Positions 48,637 to 57,758 of a stretch of 64,000 nt of DNA are shown in pieces. Position 1 is the first letter of the stretch. Every line of letters begins with the position of its first letter. The notes under the pieces were generated by a model. That model did not search any database, was not told where the DNA came from, and saw nothing but the letters and a program-made list of their open reading frames with translations. A program made the translations under genes and the position numbers. Origin of the DNA: Pseudanabaena sp. M53BS1SP1A06MG (lineage in GTDB: Bacteria; Cyanobacteriota; Cyanobacteriia; Pseudanabaenales; Pseudanabaenaceae); assembly GCA_020404105.1 (NCBI GenBank), contig JADBWH010000013.1, positions 56,716 through 120,715 of the forward strand. The letters run 5' to 3'.

Positions 48637-49482
48637 TTAATGCTTGATTGCTTCCATATATAATGAATCTGGTTTATATATAGAACCATCAGCTTCAGTG
48701 TCTAAATTATAGATATTCCAATTGGGTATAAAACTATCACTTGCTGATCGCTGTGTAATTTTCTCAAATCCAAATTCTTTTAAAAGTTTAGATAATGAAT
48801 AGCGATCATACATCCATTGATGAATTTCTCCACTTTGCCGAAATCTACCAATTTGTAATGATTCAAACTCTTTGCCTAATAAAACTTTAAGAAACAAGTC
48901 GCGTATACGCTCTGGATGATGAATTGTTTTATACACTTGTTTGAGTAGTGCTTTGAATTTATTCTCTTTGGTGTTTGTTTGTCTTGATTCCCATGTTTTT
49001 CTCCCTGATTCAAGCAACTGTTCTGCTTCTACTCCGCAACGTTCTAGTACAAACTCTTGATTATCCAGTTTCTCCCTGATAAAATATTCAGCCATACTAC
49101 CCCCAGATATGTTTCTAACAACCTGATCGTACATTTCTAATAGCATCCATTCGTAATTTTCTATCCATTCATTAGAGCCTAATGATGCTTGCTCAAGAGC
49201 GATTAAATATGTCTTAACTATTTGCTCAAGGTCAGGAATAGCTATTCTTAAAATGCCTTTATGTCGTAAGACTCTATGGCATTCTCTTAGAAAAAAATTA
49301 GCTTGTGATCTTGAAAAATGTTCTAACACATGAGAATGGTAGATAACATCAAATGATTGATCTGGGAAAGGAATCCCCTTAAGCAAGTTGTGAGCAATTA
49401 CATTTTCATTATTAGATCTAAAGTCAATATTAGTCCATGCAGAGTGAAATCTGTGCCCACAGCCTAAATTAAGTAATTTCAT
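48637..49482 (-). CDS. SAM-dependent methyltransferase
   Basis: The 281-residue class I methyltransferase starts MKLLNLGCGHRFHSAWTNID (motif I). FDVIYHSHVLEHFSRSQANF and HRVLRHKGILRIAIPDLEQI are the methyltransferase-11 pattern. A long C-terminal helical part follows. Its start overlaps the stop of the TIGR04325-type gene by four bases, so the two are translationally coupled. It is the last gene of the leftward glycan operon. The likely acceptor is a sugar residue. Confidence 0.82.
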   Translation of the reverse strand: MKLLNLGCGHRFHSAWTNIDFRSNNENVIAHNLLKGIPFPDQSFDVIYHSHVLEHFSRSQANFFLRECHRVLRHKGILRIAIPDLEQIVKTYLIALEQASLGSNEWIENYEWMLLEMYDQVVRNISGGSMAEYFIREKLDNQEFVLERCGVEAEQLLESGRKTWESRQTNTKENKFKALLKQVYKTIHHPERIRDLFLKVLLGKEFESLQIGRFRQSGEIHQWMYDRYSLSKLLKEFGFEKITQRSASDSFIPNWNIYNLDTEADGSIYKPDSLYMEAIKH

Positions 49483-50330
49483 AATGATTTAAATAAAAAG
49501 CCGAAGTACTGAGGTTGCTCAGGAGCACCATATATAAACTCTGAGCTTTGAGCGAAAAACTCACGAACTAGTACTAGTCCTAGGGAATTAGCAACATTTA
49601 GAAATTCTTGCTTATTTAAACACCAGCCTAAATATTCTGTGTCATATCCATATTGATATGGTCTTTGTACCATTACATAGGATTTTGAGTTTTGTAAGAT
49701 TGGTAGGCGTGTTACAAATAAATATCCTGATGTGGCTTTAGCAAGTCCTTTAAAAGTATTGACCCAATCTTGGGAATAATGTAAAGATGTGCTAGCTAGT
49801 ACAAATTCATAAGTTCTGTCTAAACAACTTTCATCAGTATAAAAAGACAAGTTAGGAAAGTTTTCTTTGCCATAATCAACTAAAACAGAAACATCTTTAC
49901 AGGAGTAATCTATCTCCAATTCAGGCAATAAAGCTTTACTAATGAAATAGTAATGACCAATTCCTCCTCCCCAGTCTAACATAGAGATAAAAGATTTATT
50001 CAGTGATGACAAAGCTAAAACGTAAGCGTAAGTCATCATAATATTATGGTTTGTTAATTCTATTCTATTAATATTAGAAGACTCAGGAGATATACCAAGT
50101 GGCAATTTGTCATTTAGGGCACTTTGAAAATTATCCCAATTTCCCTTATATGTGTTTAAAACTGAATCAACGTTCCATCCTTTAATGTTTGAGTCTGTAG
50201 TTTCTGCTAGCCAGCCTCTTGGTATGTATTCCCATTCTATATATTTATTTTTTTTTGAGAAAGATAAATATGTCTTTCTCAAAACACGCCATATGAAAGG
50301 AGGTAATAAGTCCTGAATAATCTTTTTCAT
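49479..50330 (-). CDS. Putative methyltransferase, TIGR04325-like
   Basis: The 283-residue protein opens with a conserved amphipathic segment (LLPPFIWRVLRKTYL) and has a SAM-like motif MLDWGGGIGHYYFISKALLP. TYEFVLASTSLHYSQDW and GYLFVTRLPIL follow, as in the glycan-cluster family TIGR04325. Function is inferred from fold and context. It overlaps the aminotransferase gene by one base and the next methyltransferase by four. Confidence 0.78.
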   Translation of the reverse strand: MKKIIQDLLPPFIWRVLRKTYLSFSKKNKYIEWEYIPRGWLAETTDSNIKGWNVDSVLNTYKGNWDNFQSALNDKLPLGISPESSNINRIELTNHNIMMTYAYVLALSSLNKSFISMLDWGGGIGHYYFISKALLPELEIDYSCKDVSVLVDYGKENFPNLSFYTDESCLDRTYEFVLASTSLHYSQDWVNTFKGLAKATSGYLFVTRLPILQNSKSYVMVQRPYQYGYDTEYLGWCLNKQEFLNVANSLGLVLVREFFAQSSEFIYGAPEQPQYFGFLFKSL

Positions 50331-51442
50331 TAGCCAACTATTTGTTTGTATGCAAATAAAACTGTATTAATAATATATTCAATCTCTTGCTCAGTTATTT
50401 CAGGATAAATAGGCAAGCTAACTATCTCATTTACTATTTTCTCGGTGACTGATAAATAATGACTCTGGCTACTAAATTCTTGATAAGATTCTTGTAAATG
50501 TATTGGTACTGGATAATGGATCATTGTTCCAATCCCCTTCTCAGCTAAAATACTTTGGAATCTATTTCTTTGATTGACTCTTAATACGTATAAGTGATAA
50601 ACATGTCTGCGATCGCTCGCTTCTACAGGGTAATTAATCCCAAGACTACCAAAAGCTTCGCTATATTGCTTCGCTATATTGCGTCTACGGTCGTTCCAAC
50701 TATTTAAGTAAGGTAACTTAGTTGATAATATCGCTGCTTGTAATTCATCTAAACGACTATTAAAACCCTTAATACTGTGATAATAACGTTTTTCTTGTCC
50801 ATAATTTCTTAGCTTAGTTACCGTTTTGGCGAGAAATTCATCATTTGTCGTAACTAACCCTCCGTCTCCTAACGCTCCTAGATTTTTGCTGGGATAAAAA
50901 CTAAACGCTCCTGCGTTACCCATTGTTCCTGCCATCTGACCTTTATATAAGGCTCCATGTGCTTGAGCACAATCTTCAATCACTTTGAGATTGTATTTTG
51001 AAGCGATCGCTAAAATTGCATCCATATCTGCACATTGCCCATATAAATGGACTGGTACAATCGCTCTAGTTCTATCTGTAATTCTTTCCTCCATGAGAGA
51101 TGGATTAATTGTAAAAGTTGCTTCGTCAATATCGATAAAAACAGGTGTAGCCCCCGCAAAGGATATAGCAGCGATCGTTGGCACACAAGTATTAGCTACA
51201 GTAATTACTTCGTCCCCATTTTGAATACCACAAGCTAAGAGAGCAAGATGCAAAGCTTCAGTTCCTGAACCTACACCAACAGCGTATGTAGCATTGCAGT
51301 ATTTAGCAAACTCAGTCTCAAATTTTTCAACTTGTTTACCCAGTATGAACCAGCCACTTTCATAAACTTCATGAGTCGCAGCATTAATAGGTTCTTGTAA
51401 ATCAAGGTACTGACGTTTAAGATCGCCAAAGGGAATTTGCAT
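50330..51442 (-). CDS. DegT/DnrJ/EryC1/StrS sugar aminotransferase
   Basis: The PLP-dependent enzyme transfers an amino group from glutamate to a keto-sugar nucleotide. The protein has 370 residues. [20 protein letters not shown] binds cofactor phosphate, [11 protein letters not shown] holds the Asp, and [17 protein letters not shown] carries the Schiff-base lysine. The relation to FdtB/QdtB-type 3-aminotransferases is an impression, not proven. ATG at 51442 is preferred to the TTG two codons upstream. It probably acts on the product of RmlB or of the neighbouring epimerase. Confidence 0.9.
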   Translation of the reverse strand: MQIPFGDLKRQYLDLQEPINAATHEVYESGWFILGKQVEKFETEFAKYCNATYAVGVGSGTEALHLALLACGIQNGDEVITVANTCVPTIAAISFAGATPVFIDIDEATFTINPSLMEERITDRTRAIVPVHLYGQCADMDAILAIASKYNLKVIEDCAQAHGALYKGQMAGTMGNAGAFSFYPSKNLGALGDGGLVTTNDEFLAKTVTKLRNYGQEKRYYHSIKGFNSRLDELQAAILSTKLPYLNSWNDRRRNIAKQYSEAFGSLGINYPVEASDRRHVYHLYVLRVNQRNRFQSILAEKGIGTMIHYPVPIHLQESYQEFSSQSHYLSVTEKIVNEIVSLPIYPEITEQEIEYIINTVLFAYKQIVG

Positions 51443-51454
51443 ATTCAATTTAAA

Positions 51455-52447
51455 TTAGTTGTCAATGTATTTATCTAAATTCTGCTTATAATATGCCATC
51501 ATTTTTGAGAATCCTTCCCTTAAACTAGTTTGAGGATGCCAACCAGAAAAATCGGTGAATTTACTATGATTAGCATAATAATCACCAATATCAATGCGCT
51601 TTTTATCCTCTGGGAAAGGTATTATCTCAAACTCACCACTACCATTGATTTCGATTAATAACTTAACTAAGTTAAGTAAATTAATTGACTCATTGCTGCC
51701 AAGATTAAAAATTTGACCGTAGCATTGATGACTAGCTCCAGCTATTAATAAAGCATCAATTACATCATCTACATAATTCATATCACGAATTTGTAACCCA
51801 TCGCCAAAAATACGAATAGTTTCTCCTTGAATAATCTGACGTATGAAGACACCAATAAAGCCTTGGCGATTATGTTTAATTAGTTGCCTTGGTCCATAAG
51901 TGTTAGTTAGGCGAAGTGAGACAGTATTCATATCATAAACATTGTGATAGAGAATGTGATACCACTCACCTGCAAGATTATTTATACCATTAACGTCCGT
52001 TGGATAAATAGGATGCTTTTCATCTACAGGTAAATATTTTGGCTTGCCATACACTTGTCTTGTGCCAGCGAAAACAATAGGCATTTTTGGATTATGCTTT
52101 CGGCAAGCCTCTAAAATAGAAACCTGTGCTCTTGTATTAATATCTAAATCTGTCAATGGGTCTGTCATACTATCAATATGACTAACCTGACCAGCTAAAT
52201 TAAATAGATAGTCGTGATCCTTAACTAAATATTCCATGCTATGAGGATCACGGACATCTGAAAAGTTTATTTTTACATAATCTTTAATTGGCTCAATATT
52301 AAATAAATTACCACCATATTCTGGGATCATGGAATCGACCAATGTAACATTTGCACCTATTTCTGTAAGCTTAAGTGCTAGATTACTACCAATGAAGCCT
52401 AGCCCTCCAGTGATTAAAATATTTTTGTTTTCGTATGTTTTAAGCAT
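51455..52447 (-). CDS. NAD-dependent epimerase/dehydratase (extended SDR) with altered catalytic pair
   Basis: The 330-residue protein binds NAD through ITGGLGFIGSNLA. It ends with typical C-terminal epimerase motifs (SLRLTNTYGPRQLIKHNRQG, then IFGDGLQIRDMNYVDDVIDA). The usual YxxxK reads N153-G-I-N-N157 in PTDVNGINNLAGEWYH; both Tyr and Lys are replaced. Relatives with DVNGINK lack the Tyr but keep the Lys. It is therefore either catalytically unusual or inactive. It overlaps the GT8-like gene by eight bases and the aminotransferase gene follows 12 bases later. Confidence 0.83.
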   Translation of the reverse strand: MLKTYENKNILITGGLGFIGSNLALKLTEIGANVTLVDSMIPEYGGNLFNIEPIKDYVKINFSDVRDPHSMEYLVKDHDYLFNLAGQVSHIDSMTDPLTDLDINTRAQVSILEACRKHNPKMPIVFAGTRQVYGKPKYLPVDEKHPIYPTDVNGINNLAGEWYHILYHNVYDMNTVSLRLTNTYGPRQLIKHNRQGFIGVFIRQIIQGETIRIFGDGLQIRDMNYVDDVIDALLIAGASHQCYGQIFNLGSNESINLLNLVKLLIEINGSGEFEIIPFPEDKKRIDIGDYYANHSKFTDFSGWHPQTSLREGFSKMMAYYKQNLDKYIDN

Positions 52448-53408
52448 ATTTACGGTATTTCCCTATTTGGACATCTTGAATAGTATTAACGATATATTTA
52501 TATAATTTGTCAGGACGTTTTGGTGGGCAAGGAAAATTGATAATTCCACCTTTGAAATTGGGATAGATTGAACTTATTTCTTGATATGCTATATTGATTT
52601 CTTGAAGATAATCAATATAGATATAATTAATTATATCTATATTGATTGGATAAGAGCTTAAATGAGAAATATTAAAGGGATATAGTTTAAGGTAGTGAAA
52701 GTGATAAAAAATCACGGGAACATCGTTCACATAAAGGATACTTTCTAGTTGATGTATTGAATATTGGATTGCATTCCAAGGAGCTAAACCTGCTCCAATA
52801 TTTTGTAATATATGAACACCATGAAATCGCTCTAACCAATCATCAAGGTATTTTTGGTCTCCAAACTTACCATCTTCTAGCCTTAAGTAGCACCATTCTA
52901 AGCAGCGATCGCGCCACCAATTTATAGCTTTTAGTCCTTCTTCATCACGGCGAAACATCATGAACTGTACATTGTAAATTCCGTAAAGTGAGGAATTATC
53001 AAACTCAGGTATATATCGATGTTCAGTAAGAATAATTGATGCCTGACCTGCTTCTTCAAAAATTGGTTCTGGTGAAGAGAAAAACATTAAATCAGCATCT
53101 AAATAGGTAACAGCATCAACATGTGGGACGTTGTTTAAGACATATAGAATAGTGGAAGGTGTACATGTCCAGCAATATTCTTGTCTTGTCCGTTTCGATT
53201 TGACACTTAGAAGCTCTGGATCTTCAAATTGAGATAGAGAAACCAGAGAAACTTTTTCTAGTTTTAATCTATTTAGTAACTTGTAAGCTAAATCGTCAAA
53301 ACAAATAATCCATAGATGAAAGTTATCGTCATGCTTCATAAGTGATTGATACATGACTAGACCACGAGTTAGATAATTACTATCGAATAGGGTTACATAG
53401 TATCTCAC
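52440..53408 (-). CDS. Glycosyltransferase, GT8-like GT-A fold
   Basis: The 322-residue protein starts with YYVTLFDSNYLTRGLVMYQS, as in glycogenin/GT8-type enzymes. The metal-binding DxD motif is in TYLDADLMFFSSPEP. A conserved PSTILYVLNNVPHVD precedes it. It uses an NDP-sugar donor; the linkage is unknown. The start is GTG at 53408 with AGGAG about a dozen bases upstream. It is cotranscribed with the flanking genes. Confidence 0.78.
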   Translation of the reverse strand: MRYYVTLFDSNYLTRGLVMYQSLMKHDDNFHLWIICFDDLAYKLLNRLKLEKVSLVSLSQFEDPELLSVKSKRTRQEYCWTCTPSTILYVLNNVPHVDAVTYLDADLMFFSSPEPIFEEAGQASIILTEHRYIPEFDNSSLYGIYNVQFMMFRRDEEGLKAINWWRDRCLEWCYLRLEDGKFGDQKYLDDWLERFHGVHILQNIGAGLAPWNAIQYSIHQLESILYVNDVPVIFYHFHYLKLYPFNISHLSSYPINIDIINYIYIDYLQEINIAYQEISSIYPNFKGGIINFPCPPKRPDKLYKYIVNTIQDVQIGKYRKYA

Positions 53409-53422
53409 TTGAATATATGCTC

Positions 53423-54685
53423 CTAACCTTTTGTTGATAAGTCTTTTATCGTCTCTTTAATGATTAAATCTAAATAAACTGCACGCTTATCAAAAGTGTG
53501 ATCGCGTAATGTGCGGATTTGACCAGATTTAGCTATTTTCTCTCTTTCTTTAGGATTATCAAGAAGCCATTTTATTTTCTCAACACACTCTTCATTAGAG
53601 CGATAGGTTACTACTTCATGATCTGCTTCAAATAACTCATACAGATTTTCTTTCCAGTCCGTAACCAAGCATGTTCCAACTCCTGTAGCCTCAAATAGTC
53701 GCATATTTGAAGCCGAGTTACGAGAAAGATCAATATGATTATTTAGAGTTACTTGTGAATTATATAAGGATTGAAACATTTCAAGCCCAAATACTGGGGG
53801 TTTTGCTTGGTTGACTATAGTTGAATTTAATTGGGGGGGTAAACTAGGACGAGAACTGCTTTCTACATAAGCCCTGATTTTAGGTATTTGTTGTAAAATT
53901 TCTCTAATCGAGTGATTTTTAGACAGAGACTTAATAATGTCATAAACTATTCTCTTAATACCTATCAATACAACATCTTCACTTCTAATACGATAAATAT
54001 CAGAAAATACTGCTATATCTACATCTTCGATTAATTTTTGAATTAAGATAGCTCTTTCATTATGTGCTGATTTACCAGCAAAAATAGAACCAATAAAAGA
54101 ACATGGAATTACTATGCTTTCATTTTTATGGGCAAGTTCATTTATTTTGATCGAAACACGAGGATCAAAAGCATGTCTGAAGTATTTTGCTTTATGTCCA
54201 GATTTTTGAAAATCTATAACTAATTCGGGAATATTTGATAAAACAATATCGTAGGCAAGAAAAACTGATGCATCGTAATAGGGTGCGCCACACCAACCTA
54301 GAATTAATTTAATTGATGGACAACTTTGTCTTAAGTCAAGCAAAAAGTCCTTATTGAAAGTACTATAGTCGTCAACAAAAAGCACATCTGGCTTAAAAAA
54401 CTTGACTTGAGCTTTAGTAATATCTGTGAGCCAAGTTTGTTTGTTATATTGAAAGCCCTTCTCCTTAGCCCAAGTTTTTTGCATGATTTCTGCATTTGAT
54501 ACTGGCTCCCATACCTCGTATCCTAACTTAGTTAAGGCGTGAGTCCAAAAATCTGACCAGCCAAAACAATCTCCCATTAGTTCTCGGTACTGTAACTCAT
54601 AGGACTTAGATTTTAAGTATGGGTATGTAGCATAAAATTGTTGAAGGTAGGAGATATAGTTTGTAGTAATACGGATTAAGCGCAT
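53423..54685 (-). CDS. GT-B glycosyltransferase, CgeB-like
   Basis: The 420-residue protein has two Rossmann halves. The N-terminal part contains FFKPDVLFVDDYSTFNKDFL and ILGWCGAPYYD. The C-terminal half has RNSASNMRLFEATGVGTCLV and YELFEADHEVVTYRSNEECV, then KIKWLLDNPKEREKIAKSG, the GT4/CgeB acceptor end. Donor and acceptor are unknown. It precedes the GT8-like gene by 14 bases in the leftward operon. Low G+C. Confidence 0.78.
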   Translation of the reverse strand: MRLIRITTNYISYLQQFYATYPYLKSKSYELQYRELMGDCFGWSDFWTHALTKLGYEVWEPVSNAEIMQKTWAKEKGFQYNKQTWLTDITKAQVKFFKPDVLFVDDYSTFNKDFLLDLRQSCPSIKLILGWCGAPYYDASVFLAYDIVLSNIPELVIDFQKSGHKAKYFRHAFDPRVSIKINELAHKNESIVIPCSFIGSIFAGKSAHNERAILIQKLIEDVDIAVFSDIYRIRSEDVVLIGIKRIVYDIIKSLSKNHSIREILQQIPKIRAYVESSSRPSLPPQLNSTIVNQAKPPVFGLEMFQSLYNSQVTLNNHIDLSRNSASNMRLFEATGVGTCLVTDWKENLYELFEADHEVVTYRSNEECVEKIKWLLDNPKEREKIAKSGQIRTLRDHTFDKRAVYLDLIIKETIKDLSTKG

Positions 54686-54722
54686 AAATTTTATCTCAGA
54701 ATTTAGTCAGTAATATCGATCT

Positions 54723-55439
54723 TCAAGCTCTAATTGCTTTACTTGAGTTAATTATTTCCCCTTCTTTATTGATTACAATATAGTCAAATTTGTTTTCCCA
54801 CAACATCATACTTACAAAAAGGTCGCGATTTTCGTGCACTAGATCTTGAAATGGATTTTTCCATTGAGAATGGAACTGATGAAAAAAATAATCCGTACCC
54901 AGATCTCGCTTTTCTCTGTCTTTCCATTCTAGAAATATTAATGTATTATTAAATATATGAGTATGCCACTTATGATGATTAGGTATTTTGGTGAAGTTAA
55001 ACATTACATCTGAAATTTTTGATGGCGTTTCTACATAACCACGTTTACCAATTCTCATTAGTTCCTGACAAGCTCTGGCTGGGTCTTCTACATGTTCTAG
55101 GACATGAGAACAGTATACAAAATCAAATTCTTTGTCTGCAAAAGGAGTTTGCTCAATATTGCAATTGATAAAGGGTCTATCATCTCTCTTGAGTATTTCA
55201 TACCTATGGGTAGTATCTCCTTCATAAAAGTCTGCTAGATGTGTAGCTAATGGGAAAGGGTAGCCACCACTGCCTATATCTAACACTTTATCGTCTGTGC
55301 TAATTGCAAAATTTATGTATTGTTTTTGGTAGGAGTAGCGATCATTTTCTATACCACGACCTTTGGATAGAGTTTGTATATCCAAAGAAAGTAGATTTTG
55401 AATAATAGTTTTTATCTTTTGTTTAAATCTACTAATCAT
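54723..55439 (-). CDS. SAM-dependent methyltransferase
   Basis: The 238-residue class I methyltransferase carries KVLDIGSGGYPFPLATHLAD (motif I), FDFVYCSHVLEHVEDPARAC and RIGKRGYVETPSKI. It is of the methyltransferase-11 type often found in glycan islands. The acceptor is unknown. It stands 37 bases before the GT-B gene on the same strand. A 379-base gap separates it from the upstream gene, so an internal promoter is possible. Confidence 0.8.
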   Translation of the reverse strand: MISRFKQKIKTIIQNLLSLDIQTLSKGRGIENDRYSYQKQYINFAISTDDKVLDIGSGGYPFPLATHLADFYEGDTTHRYEILKRDDRPFINCNIEQTPFADKEFDFVYCSHVLEHVEDPARACQELMRIGKRGYVETPSKISDVMFNFTKIPNHHKWHTHIFNNTLIFLEWKDREKRDLGTDYFFHQFHSQWKNPFQDLVHENRDLFVSMMLWENKFDYIVINKEGEIINSSKAIRA

Positions 55440-55818
55440 AAGTCAAATTACCTCATTTGCAATTATTAACTATTAAATATGTGTGTCACTGTTGTTAATT
55501 CGTGAGAAGGAAACAGGTTAGCTCAATAGGTGTTGCGGGCAGGTAATGTATCTCGAAAGCTCTGATGATGGATTATGTTTTTTACTTCAGATGTATTCAA
55601 TGTCTGAATATTATTTGTTTTTAAAAGCTTTGAGCCACTCATCAAATTTGATTCCCCTAAAAACATCTATAGATTCCTAAACTTATATTCTCAAAAATAA
55701 TATTTTAAAAGCCAATCAAGTTTATTGAAATCAAATAGTTTTCTATTGTAAAACTTGATTTTCAAAACCAACATTATTTTAGTCATAACTTGAGCACTAT
55801 TTTGCAATTGTTTGAAGC
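55440..55818 (-). other. Non-coding gap inside the glycan island
   Basis: 379 bases of A/T-rich sequence without a credible open frame, repeat or hairpin terminator. It may contain the promoter for the genes from 55439 leftwards, or the decayed remains of a gene; nothing could be identified. Confidence 0.4.
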
Positions 55819-57648
55819 CTAGAAAGATTTTTTTGTTTGTATTGAGCGCAGATTTTTTTGTAATGGAGTCAAATTTTTAGTGTCATCTATTTTGAGTGTT
55901 AATAAGGATGCTAATTCTTTTTTAATCGCTTCTGTCTCTTCTCTTAAGTCAGTAATTTCCTTGAAGTCATCTTTTTTTAAGTCAAGAATTGTCTCCTTTT
56001 GAGACTGTATTAGTTGATTTATAAGATCGCTTTTGATGAGTTTATTCGCTCTGTTTTTGCAGTCTTTTATATTACTTTGGCTATTATCAATAGATGGACT
56101 TTTATTAAATAGCAACAATGATATCTTACGGTTGACACGATATCTAAGGTTAGATATATATTTTAATGTTTTTGAGAACAATCCTTTTTTAGATAAATTC
56201 CTATTGTTCCATCTGATACTATCGGACAGATCAACAATAGAATGTATAAATTTTAATGCATACCACCTATAAGCAAATCTTATTCTTTCAAAACTCCAAC
56301 CATCTGACAAGGCAATATCTATTTTGTTTAAAAAATCTTCTTGATTGATACCTATATAGTTTATGTCCGAAGGGTAGAGTACCAAATCATCAGAGTAAAT
56401 AAGTACAGGAATACCGAATAAACTCATCTCCTCCCCAACGCTAGACCAAGCATTGAGAAATAGATCTGTATACTCAGCAAGATCGTAAATTGAAATATTA
56501 TCTTCTGGCCAATTTAACTTCACATTAGATGGCAAGTTTGTGATGACTTGCTCCAATAATTGAGAGTGTTGAGATCGTACAGGATCTCTCTTATTAGGAA
56601 ATTCTCTAGGATGAACTCGGATAACTAAAAATAAATCATCTCTTTGCTTGACAAATTCTATTAAAACTTTAAGCCACTCAATTTGATTAGCAAATATCAA
56701 ATTACTATGTTGAGGTAATGCACCAATTACTTCAGCGGCAAATCTTTCATCATAACTACTCATGGTAGCAACTAGAAGTTTCTGATCATTTTTAACTTTA
56801 AACAAATCACGTATATCAACTGTGTTTCTCTTAGCCGAGGAATAAGCTAAAAAGTGCTGACCTTTAAATAATTCTAAGAAGTGATTGGTTACTACTGTTA
56901 TAGATTCGGGTGAACAAGGTGTATTCTTGTAAAAGCTCCAATTTTTCTTGAGATTTTGATTGAATTTAAAGGTCGATGATAATGATATAATCATTGTCTC
57001 TAAGCGATTTGACAAGTTATATCCTGCGTGCAAAGAATACGTAGGAATACCCCTAGCCTCAGCTATTAGGAGACATATTCGATTAACAGAATACAACGAA
57101 TTATAAGCAAGGATTCTATCAGGATTATTTTGTTCTATAATTCTTCGCGAAGCAAAAAATGATAACAAAGTATTTCTTAGAGCATTTAGGTATCTAAGCC
57201 ACTCATCCTCAGAGAAACCTAAATTACTTTTTTTGTAATGAAGTAGCGTTTCGTACAAAGCAGTCCTACCTATTTCTATACCATCGATTTTTAATTCTAA
57301 AAAGTTTTCAATAGTTGTTTGATGAAGGATTTCTTCTACATTATTTTCTTCCTCTTTAGTTATGAATTCTTTGATGTCATATCCTTTTAGATCAAAGTTT
57401 TCCTTTATGATTTCCTTGTTCTTATTACATGCTTTACATACAGATTCTTTTTGATTCAGTGATGCAGATTGTTCTAAGCCATGCATACAAATACAATAAC
57501 TTTTAAATGCTTCTCCACAAGTAATATAGATCACGCGATGATTAGCTTGTTGCAATGCTTCAGAAACTAATGCTTCTGGGAAAGCATGAACCCATATTGC
57601 TGAGTGAGGAGCAAATACTAGTATAGTTAGCAAATTATCTGATTTCAT
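55819..57648 (-). CDS. Large GT-B-like glycosyltransferase / capsule-type protein with Cys cluster
   Basis: The 609-residue protein begins ILVFAPHSAIWVHAFPEALV, a GT-B-like start. A cysteine cluster follows (CGEAFKSYCICMHG, then VCKACNKN; about residues 44-75) that could bind metal. The C-terminal GT half has FLVIRVHPREFPNKRDPVRS and LFLNAWSSVGEEMSLFGIPV, as in KpsS/capsule synthesis or CDP-glycerol transferase-like enzymes. A Lys-rich tail with a short coiled coil (about 555-590) ends it. The exact family is not recognised. Confidence 0.65.
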   Translation of the reverse strand: MKSDNLLTILVFAPHSAIWVHAFPEALVSEALQQANHRVIYITCGEAFKSYCICMHGLEQSASLNQKESVCKACNKNKEIIKENFDLKGYDIKEFITKEEENNVEEILHQTTIENFLELKIDGIEIGRTALYETLLHYKKSNLGFSEDEWLRYLNALRNTLLSFFASRRIIEQNNPDRILAYNSLYSVNRICLLIAEARGIPTYSLHAGYNLSNRLETMIISLSSTFKFNQNLKKNWSFYKNTPCSPESITVVTNHFLELFKGQHFLAYSSAKRNTVDIRDLFKVKNDQKLLVATMSSYDERFAAEVIGALPQHSNLIFANQIEWLKVLIEFVKQRDDLFLVIRVHPREFPNKRDPVRSQHSQLLEQVITNLPSNVKLNWPEDNISIYDLAEYTDLFLNAWSSVGEEMSLFGIPVLIYSDDLVLYPSDINYIGINQEDFLNKIDIALSDGWSFERIRFAYRWYALKFIHSIVDLSDSIRWNNRNLSKKGLFSKTLKYISNLRYRVNRKISLLLFNKSPSIDNSQSNIKDCKNRANKLIKSDLINQLIQSQKETILDLKKDDFKEITDLREETEAIKKELASLLTLKIDDTKNLTPLQKNLRSIQTKKSF

Positions 57649-57758
57649 AATATTTTGGATAGCGATTTGACTTATCTTTAATGAATTGGTGGTAAAAATA
57701 TCTTAAATCCTAAAAAGATGTATTCTAAACAAATAATGTGTGGCTATTCTAAAAGTGT

